Assembly (NCBI RefSeq): GCF_000716605.1 | Contig: NZ_JNXE01000085.1 | Span: 1-8,277 of the forward strand | DNA: 8,277 nt | Direction: 5' to 3' | From: Streptomyces sp. NRRL F-525 | GTDB taxonomy: Bacteria > Actinomycetota > Actinomycetes > Streptomycetales > Streptomycetaceae | Part shown: one piece after another, positions 1-5,252 of the stretch | Layout: every line of letters begins with the position of its first letter | Numbering within the stretch: position 1 is the first letter of the stretch | Notes under the pieces: generated by a model | What the model saw: only the letters and a program-made list of their open reading frames with translations | Database searches by the model: none | What the model was told of the DNA's origin: nothing | Made by a program: the position numbers and the translations under genes

Positions 1-77
1 CGGCTCCCCTCCCCTTCCCGCCAGACTCTGGGGTCGAGCACAACGACGATGCCGGCGGTCGGGGTGCGGCCCGCCAT
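1..77 (-). CDS. Possible 5' end of an unrecognised protein, running off the left edge
   Basis: The minus strand is open from about position 194 to the left edge. From the ATG at 75-77 it encodes about 25 residues beginning MAGRTPTAGIVVVLDPRVW, with mostly G/C third positions. A second in-frame ATG at 162-164 would extend it, but codons 78-164 end in T more often, so I prefer the later start. No strong ribosome binding site is visible for either. I cannot assign a function. Its 5' end points toward the origin-like array at 798-1093, the arrangement expected if it were a replication gene, but nothing in the visible residues shows that. It may also be a chance open frame. Confidence 0.27.
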   Translation of the reverse strand, partial: MAGRTPTAGIVVVLDPRVWREGEGS

Positions 78-400
78 GTAAACCCCGGCGAGAAGCCGCC
101 CAGAGGTCCACGGGGCTCCGGCCGAGCGAGTGCCCCCGCGATGACGAGAGGAAACTGACGACATGTCGGTCACTCGGCGACGGAAGGAGGATCACGTTCC
201 GTCTCCTGGCCCGATCGGCCAGCCGCGGGGCAGGGGGTTACATCGGGCACGTACCGGGCTCGGTTTGCCCCGCTGTCTGGGGGCCTTGCTGCCGGCCGGG
301 GGAGTCGCTCGTGCCCGGGTGGTTGCCGCTGTGGTGGCGTACGACGGGCTGGGGGTAGGCGGAGTGCCATGTAGCTACTTGCCTGGTCAGTAACCCAGAA

Positions 401-443
401 GTCACGGTTCGTGCGTCGAAAATACGAGCGCTCGAACCGTGAC
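401..443. repeat. Long imperfect stem-loop
   Basis: GTCACGGTTCG at 401-411 is the exact reverse complement of CGAACCGTGAC at 433-443. The pairing continues inward with GCG and TCG, interrupted only by one mismatch and one bulged base, leaving a loop of about six A/T-rich bases (AAAATA). No T-run follows and no convincing gene ends here, so an ordinary terminator role is not obvious. A protein-binding site, a single-strand recognition hairpin or a terminator for an undetected transcript are all possible. Confidence 0.6.
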
Positions 444-734
444 CGCTAGTTGCATTGGTTATAGCTCGACTCTTCTTGATCGGGCCTCGGTTCCTGAGCA
501 GACTCGGCGCCGCGAGGAGGGGTGTAGCGTCTGCCGGCTACTCGCGGTTGCGGCCTTCATATTGACGGCCGGTGCGGCAAATCCAGATTGACGTTACGTC
601 GGAAGACAGCCGGGCGGCGGAGAACCAAACTCGATTGGCTGCGTGGCTTGTTGACGGGAAGAGGCGGCGGCTCGGCGAGCGGCGGTTGTGCTCACGCGCG
701 AGGTGTTCGCCGGGTGCACACCGGTTTGGCTGTG

Positions 735-747
735 GGCCGGGAGAACG
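735..747 (+). repeat. 13-bp direct repeat, left copy
   Basis: GGCCGGGAGAACG occurs here and again, exactly and in the same orientation, at 1094-1106. The two copies sit on either side of the TGTCC/GGACA array. Confidence 0.6.
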
Positions 748-797
748 TCGCAGTGAACGTGAACGGCCGGCGGTGACACGCAGGTGGGACGGTCGGC

Positions 798-1093
798 TGT
801 CCGGCTGGACTGTCCGTGTGTCCTCGTCGCCGAGGACAAGCCGCTGTCCGTCGAGCGAGGACATGTCTGTCCGGCTGGACGGGCTGAGGACACGCAGTCC
901 TCGTTGTCCGGCGGGGGCGGACAACGCGTGTCACCGGGCCAGTGCAGGGAGAGTCACCCGGGTATTCGGTGAGCTGTCCGGCTGTCCACGCCGGCGAGGA
1001 CAGACCGTTGTCCGCTGGCGGATGGTTGTCCTCGCCGATGGACAGACCGCAGACACGTTGTCCTGGTTGTCCTGCCCGGTGTCCGCCTTGTCC
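798..1093. repeat. Dense TGTCC/GGACA repeat array, iteron-like or degenerate DnaA-box cluster
   Basis: I count fourteen TGTCC and six GGACA pentamers in about 300 bp, where roughly one would be expected by chance. TGTCC starts at 798, 811, 819, 845, 868, 905, 975, 983, 1009, 1027, 1059, 1068, 1080 and 1089. GGACA starts at 834, 859, 888, 919, 998 and 1040. Several carry a leading T, giving TTGTCC. CTGTCCGGCTGGAC is repeated exactly at 797-810 and 867-880. Some units form perfect inverted pairs: TGTCCTCG 819-826 with CGAGGACA 831-838, and CGTTGTCCG 902-910 with CGGACAACG 918-926. The published Streptomyces DnaA box is close to TTGTCCACA. The unit at 982-990 (CTGTCCACG) is the best match, and most others share only the first six bases. 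The likely role is binding of a replication initiator. Confidence 0.75.
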
Positions 1094-1106
1094 GGCCGGG
1101 AGAACG
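1094..1106 (+). repeat. 13-bp direct repeat, right copy
   Basis: GGCCGGGAGAACG, identical to 735-747. It begins immediately after the last TTGTCC unit of the array, so the pair brackets the array almost exactly. Confidence 0.6.
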
Positions 1107-1280
1107 GCAGGGCCCATTGCCGTTGATCGGCTAACCGGCGATGTGTCCCTCGATGCCGGTGCGGCCGGATTGGGGTCTACGGGCACTGTGCAGAAGTGGA
1201 TCCACGGCCGCAGATCTCGCCAGTTAAGGCCTGCGGTGGAGGTTGGGAAAGTTAGCGTTGTTCTTCGCGCTTCGCTTGTT

Positions 1281-1440
1281 CCTAACTTCTCGCAAGACAG
1301 TCACTGTTTCGCAGAATCAACACGACAACTTTGGAGACGTTATTTCTGGTCTCGACAGTTAACTTCGAAGTCGGCAACATGACGCCAGATTTGAGTTAAT
1401 CCGCAGAGCAATGAAAATAACTAGTCGTGGTAGTCTTGTG
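1281..1440. other. AT-rich segment next to the repeat array, possible unwinding element
   Basis: Counted by hand, this segment is about 55% A+T, in contrast to the strongly GC-rich surroundings. No convincing gene covers it. It contains small palindromes: ACAGT-C-ACTGT at 1297-1307 and ACTTCGAAGT at 1362-1371. Just to its left, AGTTAG (1250-1255) faces CTAACT (1282-1287). An AT-rich stretch beside clustered initiator sites is the usual layout of a bacterial or plasmid origin, so I interpret 798-1440 as one candidate origin. This is inference. Confidence 0.5.
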
Positions 1441-1481
1441 CAACAGATGGCTTGAGGTCATCTCACAGTCCACATGAGTGA

Positions 1482-1518
1482 GCCCCGCGCTCGCACCGGG
1501 AAGTACGTTACGCGGGGC
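1482..1518. terminator. GC-rich hairpin beyond the microprotein gene
   Basis: GCCCCGCG at 1482-1489 pairs exactly with CGCGGGGC at 1511-1518 across a 21-nt loop. It lies downstream of the stronger palindrome at 1538-1569 on the minus strand and could be a back-up terminator. Confidence 0.3.
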
Positions 1519-1537
1519 CCACGGCGGTGGGACTTGG

Positions 1538-1569
1538 TGGGCCCAACCCTTGCGCAAGGGTTGGGCCCA
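1538..1569 (-). terminator. Perfect 32-bp palindrome, likely terminator of the microprotein gene
   Basis: The arms TGGGCCCAACCCTTGC (1538-1553) and GCAAGGGTTGGGCCCA (1554-1569) are exact reverse complements with no spacer. As RNA this is a very stable hairpin with a minimal loop. It begins 19 bp past the stop codon of the minus-strand gene 1589-1726, the usual place for an intrinsic terminator. It lacks a clear U-run, which is common in Streptomyces. Being symmetric, it could act on both strands and would also shield the origin-like region from transcription. Confidence 0.75.
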
Positions 1570-1588
1570 TCTGCTTGTCAGTCGCAGG

Positions 1589-1726
1589 TCACCAGATCTT
1601 CAGGCCGTAGTACACGACTTGGAAGATCGCGCCTGCGAGTCGGACCACGACTGTGGCCTGACGAAGCAGCTTCGTCCACACCGGCTCGTTGTCCCCGTCT
1701 TGGGGGTCCTTGCCGATGCTCTTCAC
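1589..1726 (-). CDS. 45-residue single-pass membrane microprotein
   Basis: Starting at GTG (1724-1726) the product is 45 residues. The N-terminus is charged and hydrophilic (residues 1-23, beginning MKSIGKDPQDGDNEPVW), and the C-terminal half (about 24-45) is strongly hydrophobic and ends in aromatic residues (VVYYGLKIW). This suggests one membrane helix with a cytoplasmic head. I chose this start because AGAGGAGG lies 6-9 bases upstream, the best ribosome binding site on the minus strand here. The longer frame from 1810 lacks one. The gene is monocistronic, followed by the 32-bp palindrome. I do not recognise a family. A phage-holin-like, toxin-like or membrane-anchoring peptide are all possible, with no sequence evidence to choose among them. 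Confidence 0.68.
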   Translation of the reverse strand: MKSIGKDPQDGDNEPVWTKLLRQATVVVRLAGAIFQVVYYGLKIW

Positions 1727-1840
1727 CTGTTCACCTCCTCTTGCCGGATGAATCCAGCTGGACGCCACCCGGGCAGCCGAAGAGGTAATGGATGAAAGAA
1801 TACACCACACGGCCCCTCGGGCGGCGGCGCCGAAGTACCG

Positions 1841-1874
1841 GGCGGTGTTGTCAGGGAAACCCTGTTAAACCGCC
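1841..1874. repeat. Interrupted inverted repeat upstream of the microprotein gene
   Basis: GGCGGT (1841-1846) pairs with ACCGCC (1869-1874), and inside it CAGGG (1852-1856) pairs with CCCTG (1860-1864) around an AAA loop. On the minus strand it lies about 115 bases before the microprotein start, so it could be a leader structure, an operator or a read-through terminator. No clear -35/-10 pair could be fixed nearby. Confidence 0.4.
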
Positions 1875-1947
1875 CCCGTTGTTTCCCCGCCCACGGAACA
1901 AAAATGCGCCAACGGGTGCCAGGATAGATATCGGTGACGGCGTCCAT

Positions 1948-1964
1948 GGTTTTCCAGGAAAGCC
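1948..1964 (-). terminator. Weak hairpin downstream of the secreted-protein gene
   Basis: GGTTTTCC (1948-1955) and GGAAAGCC (1957-1964) pair except at one position, around a single central base. It lies about 40 bp past the stop of the minus-strand gene 2007-2399. The loop is too small for the full stem to form, so it may instead be a protein-binding palindrome. Confidence 0.25.
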
Positions 1965-2006
1965 GCAGCTCAGGACAGGAATGGGCTTCGTGAGTGTGAC
2001 CGGCGG

Positions 2007-2399
2007 TCACAAGGGTCCGGGGACTCCGCTGTACGTGGTGGAGTCGCAGGCGGTGCGGGTGATGCTGGCGAACTTGACGCAGAGGCGGGTGTGGGCGCCG
2101 GTGTCGAACGTGTTCCAGGTGTAGCTGATGGTCGTCCCGACGCGGCGGGCGCGTTCGGGGCCGAACAGGGGCTTCCCGTTGCTGTAGAGCTGCACGATGC
2201 GGGTCTTCGTCGTCTTGGGCGGGTTGACCCAGATCGCCGTGACGCTGTTCATCTCGTTGCGGCCGGTGATCCTGATGCAGACCTGGGGGCCTGACCAGTG
2301 GTGGGTGCAGGCGCTCGTGGAGGCGGCGGCGGGTGTGGCGGTGGGGATGAGGCACGCCACGGCGAGGGCGGCGCTCGTGTAGATGATCCGTCGGTTCAT
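2007..2399 (-). CDS. Small secreted four-cysteine protein, function unknown
   Basis: The product is 130 residues with a standard Sec signal peptide: a basic start (MNRR), a hydrophobic core (about 5-19) and an AAA cleavage site at 24-26. The mature part, about 104 residues, has exactly four cysteines (C31, C41, C107, C118), which could form two disulfides. Its alternating hydrophobic/polar pattern with several Trp, Tyr and Gly-turn segments suggests a small beta-sandwich, resembling the many short secreted proteins of Streptomyces. No catalytic motif is visible. The ATG at 2397-2399 is the only sensible start, though no strong ribosome binding site precedes it. It lies 105 bp downstream of the DUF6233-like gene on the same strand and may be co-transcribed with it or have its own promoter. 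Confidence 0.75.
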   Translation of the reverse strand: MNRRIIYTSAALAVACLIPTATPAAASTSACTHHWSGPQVCIRITGRNEMNSVTAIWVNPPKTTKTRIVQLYSNGKPLFGPERARRVGTTISYTWNTFDTGAHTRLCVKFASITRTACDSTTYSGVPGPL

Positions 2400-2504
2400 G
2401 CCGTGCCCAACCCGGGGGCGAGGGGGTGCGGGACGGTGGGGTCGTCAAGGTCACTCGTCCGGGGGACGGTGCTGCGGTCCGCGGTGGTCTGCCTGTACGG
2501 GCCC

Positions 2505-2996
2505 CTACGACTCAGGGTTCAGGAGCGGGCCGACCGAGATCGACGCGCCGCACTCTTTGCAGGCGACCGCCCCGGCCGTCGTACTGAGTACGTCGAGCGC
2601 GTCGAAGACGTCGAGTTGGTCGCCGCCGGCGGGAGCGGCCTCGCAACCGGTGATGTGCACGATGACCGCACCGGGCCGACCGTGGCGGGGCCGGACCCGC
2701 TCGACCGTCCATGACCACCGGGCGGAGGCCTTCTCCTCCTTCGGTGGCCCGTACGTCGGCACTCGGTCGTAGGTGACGCCGTCGACCGGGCGCGCTTGTT
2801 CGTCGGTCAGCCACACCCGATATTCCCGGGGCTCGACCCGCTCGGTCGCGGCGTCCGTGACCCACATCGGCAATCCGACCCAGTACATCCAGCCGCCGTT
2901 CGGCCAGCACCGCCTTTCGTGCAGGACGCCCTGCAGCTCCTGGTCGTCGGGCAGCAGCACCCGGATCGGGGGCGGCGTCTGGTCGGCGGAGGACAT
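2505..2996 (-). CDS. DUF6233-like protein with a putative zinc-binding C-terminus
   Basis: The product is 163 residues. The C-terminal half carries a His-x3-Cys motif (VHITGC, H114 and C118) and later a Cys-x2-Cys (C146, C149 in ACKECGA). I recall the same arrangement from the actinobacterial DUF6233 family, whose members often end this way. The N-terminal half (residues 8-80, with RVLLPDDQELQGVLHERRCW) looks like a small beta-rich domain. The function of the family is unknown to me. The start at 2994-2996 is taken because no better in-frame start is near, although its ribosome binding site is poor. The gene is divergent from the RHH-type gene at 3089, and the 92 bp between them holds an operator-like palindrome, so the two may share control. 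Confidence 0.72.
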   Translation of the reverse strand: MSSADQTPPPIRVLLPDDQELQGVLHERRCWPNGGWMYWVGLPMWVTDAATERVEPREYRVWLTDEQARPVDGVTYDRVPTYGPPKEEKASARWSWTVERVRPRHGRPGAVIVHITGCEAAPAGGDQLDVFDALDVLSTTAGAVACKECGASISVGPLLNPES

Positions 2997-3062
2997 GCCG
3001 TCACGGTACGTGGCGCCCGGCCGGGCGGTTCATGGCCGGTCGCGCAGCAAGCCGGACTAATC

Positions 3063-3076
3063 AATGGATCTCCATT
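3063..3076. promoter_or_regulatory. Operator-like palindrome, copy 1, between divergent genes
   Basis: AATGGA-TC-TCCATT is a two-fold symmetric site with 6-bp arms and a 2-bp centre. It abuts the -10-like TAGTAT of the following gene, where a bound repressor would block transcription. The same site with the reversed centre (GA) occurs at 3657-3670, just past the 3' end of that gene. The likely ligand is the RHH-type protein encoded between them (inference). Confidence 0.68.
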
Positions 3077-3088
3077 AGTATATGGGTC
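3076..3088 (+). promoter_or_regulatory. -10 element giving a leaderless or very short-leader transcript
   Basis: TAGTAT (3076-3081), within the AT-rich TTAGTATATG, lies seven bases before the ATG at 3089. Transcription would therefore start at or next to the start codon, a leaderless arrangement common in Streptomyces. No good -35 hexamer is visible at 17 bp, since the palindrome occupies that spacer. Confidence 0.45.
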
Positions 3089-3658
3089 ATGGACAAGATC
3101 AATGTCACGGTTATGATCTACGCGAGGCATGCGGCCCGGCTGGAATTCCTGAAAAAGCAGCAGAAACGAGAGGAGATCGCCACGGCAGAAGAACTCGAAA
3201 GGGCGGGGAGAACTCGGCGGGAAGCACGGAAGGCGGTTGCCCGGATGCGGCCGGTGGAGTGGCCTCCGCTCGAATCGTTCGTTGCGGCCGCGGTGGAACA
3301 GCGCCTGGCCGAGCCGGACCTGATCGGCCCATGGGAACCGCTGACCGAGGACGAACAGGCAGAGCTCGCGCTCTCGGGCCGGTGGCCGGGTCCGGGCCTG
3401 GGTGGACTGGTCCAGCGCAACTACAAGATGCCGGATGACCTGGTGATGCGGCTGCGTACGGCGGCCTGGCGGAGGTCTGAGGCTCCGTTGCGGGAGCTGC
3501 GCCGGCGCCGCTTGCTGGGCGGCGCGGCCCTGGTCCTGGACGAGACCCAGCGGCTTCAGCGCGACGAGCTCGTCGCGCGGCTGTACCCGGTGCCGCGGAT
3601 CGTCCGTGAAGCTCTGACCCGGTACGGCCCGACTGCGGACGCGCCTGACGAAAATTAA
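3089..3658 (+). CDS. Ribbon-helix-helix-type DNA-binding protein, probable autorepressor
   Basis: The product is 189 residues. The N-terminal region (about 14-53) is a highly charged Lys/Arg/Glu helix. The second half looks like an RHH fold split by an insertion: a strand plus first helix at about 110-138 (RNYKMPDDLVMRLRTAAWRR), then an Arg-rich linker, then the second helix at about 166-180 (YPVPRIVREALTRYG). RHH proteins bind short palindromes as dimers and usually repress their own promoters. That fits the matching palindromes at 3063-3076 and 3657-3670. I chose the ATG at 3089 rather than 3032 because the -10-like box lies just before it and neither start has a ribosome binding site. The stop codon TAA overlaps the second palindrome. 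The RHH call rests on pattern reading only. Confidence 0.7.
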   Translation: MDKINVTVMIYARHAARLEFLKKQQKREEIATAEELERAGRTRREARKAVARMRPVEWPPLESFVAAAVEQRLAEPDLIGPWEPLTEDEQAELALSGRWPGPGLGGLVQRNYKMPDDLVMRLRTAAWRRSEAPLRELRRRRLLGGAALVLDETQRLQRDELVARLYPVPRIVREALTRYGPTADAPDEN

Positions 3659-3670
3659 TGGAGATCCATT
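3657..3670. promoter_or_regulatory. Operator-like palindrome, copy 2, upstream of the nuclease gene
   Basis: AATGGA-GA-TCCATT is the exact reverse complement of copy 1. It overlaps the stop codon of the RHH-type gene and is framed by further ATTAAT repeats (about 3654-3678). It lies about 26 bp upstream of the -35-like TTGATA of the nuclease promoter, so one regulator could control both transcription units. Confidence 0.65.
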
Positions 3671-3695
3671 TATTAATGCGCCCGTGTGTGCACAG

Positions 3696-3724
3696 TTGAT
3701 AGGGGGCTATTTCTTGCCAACTAT
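3696..3724 (+). promoter_or_regulatory. Candidate sigma-70-type promoter of the zinc-exonuclease operon
   Basis: TTGATA (3696-3701) and AACTAT (3719-3724) are separated by 17 bp, the best promoter match in the 142-bp AT-richer gap before the gene at 3813. The transcript would carry a leader of about 80 nt ending in a T-run (3795-3800) and the ribosome binding site GGGAGG (3801-3806). Confidence 0.45.
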
Positions 3725-3812
3725 TCCGTTGTTCTGGCTGTCTTGAATCGCTGCAAGAAAGCGCGCAGGAATGCTAACGTTTCAATTGCGTCGATTTTTT
3801 GGGAGGTAGTGA

Positions 3813-5252
3813 GTGGGCACGGTGACACAGGCGCCGGCTGGGGCGATCCCGCCGACCCGCACGGGGCAGGGCGAGGAGGCGGGCAGGCAGGCCCGGGGGG
3901 CGCCGGTGGACGATGTCGGCGGAGTGCCGGTGTATGGCTGGGGGCAGGCGCCGCCGTTCCTGCGTACGCAGACCCAGCTGGGGGAGTCCCGGCGGAAGCT
4001 GGCGGAGGGTCAGCCGGTCCTCGGGTACGTCCGTACCCGGAAGTACGGCGACATTGCGTTGTACGACCCGGGGTCGGCGCAGAGGATGAAGCGGCTGTCG
4101 CCGAGGGCGAGGGCTCAGATGGTGAAGCGGCGGACGTGCCCGGCCTGCTGCAGGGTCCGCAAGGAGATCGTGCGCGGTCCGCAGTGTTCGGTGTGCCGGA
4201 ACAGGGCCCGTGACAAACAGCGGCAGCTGGACGCTCGGACGTGCTGGGACTGCGGGAAGGTGTCCGAGCGGCGGTTGCCGTCGCACCATCGGTGTGGGGG
4301 CTGCCGTCGTATGCAGCTCGCCGAGCGGCGTAGGTCTGCGGTCGCGTGGGTCGAGAAGGTGACGGTCTGTCCGGGGGACGGCTACGGGGCCGGCTGTTCG
4401 GTGAAGCTGGTGACGAAGTCGGAAGCTCGGGCCTACCAAAAGGATCAGGGGAAGGAGCGGGATTGGTGGATGCGGGCTCCGCAGTGGCCTGATCGGTGCC
4501 CGCCGTGCGCTGCGGTCAAGGAACTGCGGGACGCCGAGGAACGCGCCAAGTACCAGGCAGAGCGCGAGGAACGGCAGAAGAGGCTGCGGGAGGCCGAGCG
4601 GTTGGCGGCGGAGAGGCGTGAGCGGTGGGCCGCGGCCGCGCTCGCCGATCCCAACGTCGTGGTGCTGGACACGGAGACGACGGGCTTGCACGGCGAGGCG
4701 CGCATCGTCGAGATCGGGGTGCTCAGTTCCGGCGGGGAGGTCCTCCTCGACACGCTCCTGAATCCTGGGGAGCCGATTCCCGCCGATGCCACGGAGCTCC
4801 ATGGCATCACGGACTCGATGGTCTCCTCGGCGCCCGTCTTCGGTGATGTGCTGGTGCGGCTGGGCGAATTGCTCGGCGGCAAGCGGGTGTTGATCTACAA
4901 CGATGAGTTCGACGTCGGTCGGCTGCGGCACGAGCTGACGCTGTACTACCTCGACTGCAGCGCGGGCGAGGCGACCGAGGACGAGGCGGCGGCCTGGGCA
5001 CGGGGGCAGGCAACGGCCTGGCTCGATGCCGTGCACTGCGAGGACGTGATGATCCCGTACAGCGATTGGGTGGGGGACTGGAGCGAGTACCACGGCAATA
5101 ACACGTGGCAGCCCCTGAACGGGGGTCACCGGGCTGTTGGTGACTGCCGGGCGGTGCTCGACTGCCTGCGGTCGATGGGGCGCCGGTATGCGGCGGAGTA
5201 CGAGGCGATGGCCGCCGGAGGCGGCGGACTGGATGAAAAGGGGGTGGGTTGA
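3813..5252 (+). CDS. RRQRL-type zinc-binding protein fused to a DEDDh (DnaQ-like) 3'-5' exonuclease
   Basis: The product is 479 residues, starting at GTG 3813, six bases after GGGAGG. The N-terminal part (about 38-130) resembles the actinobacterial RRQRL-motif zinc-binding proteins: RTQTQL at 51-56 in place of RRQRL, ALYDPGSA at 82-89, then RRTCPAC (C109, C112) and CSVC (C125, C128). Two more possible zinc sites follow: C144/C147 with C161/C164, and C186/C195 with C229/C232. A charged coiled coil spans about 234-272. The C-terminal domain has all DEDDh exonuclease motifs: DTETTG (D286, E288), LHGI (329-332), NDEFD (D367), and H439 with D444. It should therefore degrade DNA or RNA 3' to 5' with two metal ions. 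The zinc part may target it to nucleic acid or a partner (inference). The gene heads an operon with 5252. Confidence 0.85.
   Translation: MGTVTQAPAGAIPPTRTGQGEEAGRQARGAPVDDVGGVPVYGWGQAPPFLRTQTQLGESRRKLAEGQPVLGYVRTRKYGDIALYDPGSAQRMKRLSPRARAQMVKRRTCPACCRVRKEIVRGPQCSVCRNRARDKQRQLDARTCWDCGKVSERRLPSHHRCGGCRRMQLAERRRSAVAWVEKVTVCPGDGYGAGCSVKLVTKSEARAYQKDQGKERDWWMRAPQWPDRCPPCAAVKELRDAEERAKYQAEREERQKRLREAERLAAERRERWAAAALADPNVVVLDTETTGLHGEARIVEIGVLSSGGEVLLDTLLNPGEPIPADATELHGITDSMVSSAPVFGDVLVRLGELLGGKRVLIYNDEFDVGRLRHELTLYYLDCSAGEATEDEAAAWARGQATAWLDAVHCEDVMIPYSDWVGDWSEYHGNNTWQPLNGGHRAVGDCRAVLDCLRSMGRRYAAEYEAMAAGGGGLDEKGVG

Larger units (their letters stand above)
165..797. other. Non-coding stretch left of the repeat array
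   Basis: No frame here gives a believable protein. The translations are rich in Arg, Ser, Pro and Cys with no recognisable domains, and overlapping frames are open on both strands, as is common in high-GC DNA. Ribosome-binding-like runs occur at about 186-190 and 515-521, but no sensible start follows either. The stretch contains the stem-loop at 401-443 and, just right of it, a modestly AT-richer patch (about 445-480). Otherwise I see nothing assignable. Confidence 0.55.

Noticed and set aside
1..194. Resemblance of GRLL...VVVLDPR on the minus strand to the last helicase motif of DinG-like proteins
   Set aside because: That motif lies near the C-terminus of a large protein, but here an in-frame stop lies about 30 codons upstream, so no helicase body precedes it.
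163..393. A 76-residue plus-strand frame preceded by a GAGAGG-like sequence
   Set aside because: The spacing is poor and the sequence (Gly/Arg/Leu-rich, no pattern) does not look like a protein.
1..400. Streptomyces telomere at the left edge
   Set aside because: There is no series of closely spaced short palindromes beginning at the terminus, and the C-rich start does not match the usual telomere start as I know it.
401..443. tRNA gene or tRNA-derived attachment site suggested by GGTTCG
   Set aside because: No cloverleaf can be drawn around it and there is no integrase gene in the window.
798..1093. CRISPR array as an explanation of the repeats
   Set aside because: Units are 5-9 bp, occur in both orientations and have irregular spacing, so there are no repeat-spacer units.
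572..1382. Plus-strand frames of 184 and 146 residues across the repeat array
   Set aside because: They are Cys/Arg/Ser-rich translations of the TGTCC repeats and of AT-rich DNA, with no coding-like codon use or ribosome binding site.
1669..1677. TCGTCCACA, a match to a loose DnaA-box consensus
   Set aside because: It lies alone inside the microprotein coding sequence and away from the array, so chance is the simpler reading.
1723..2454. A 243-residue minus-strand frame covering the secreted-protein gene
   Set aside because: Its sequence is Arg/His/Pro-rich and low in complexity, and the overlapping frame 2007-2399 has a textbook signal peptide.
3774..5129. A 451-residue open frame on the minus strand opposite the exonuclease gene
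   Set aside because: It is Pro/Arg/His-rich with no domains, while the plus strand carries all exonuclease motifs and a good ribosome binding site. It is a GC-bias shadow.
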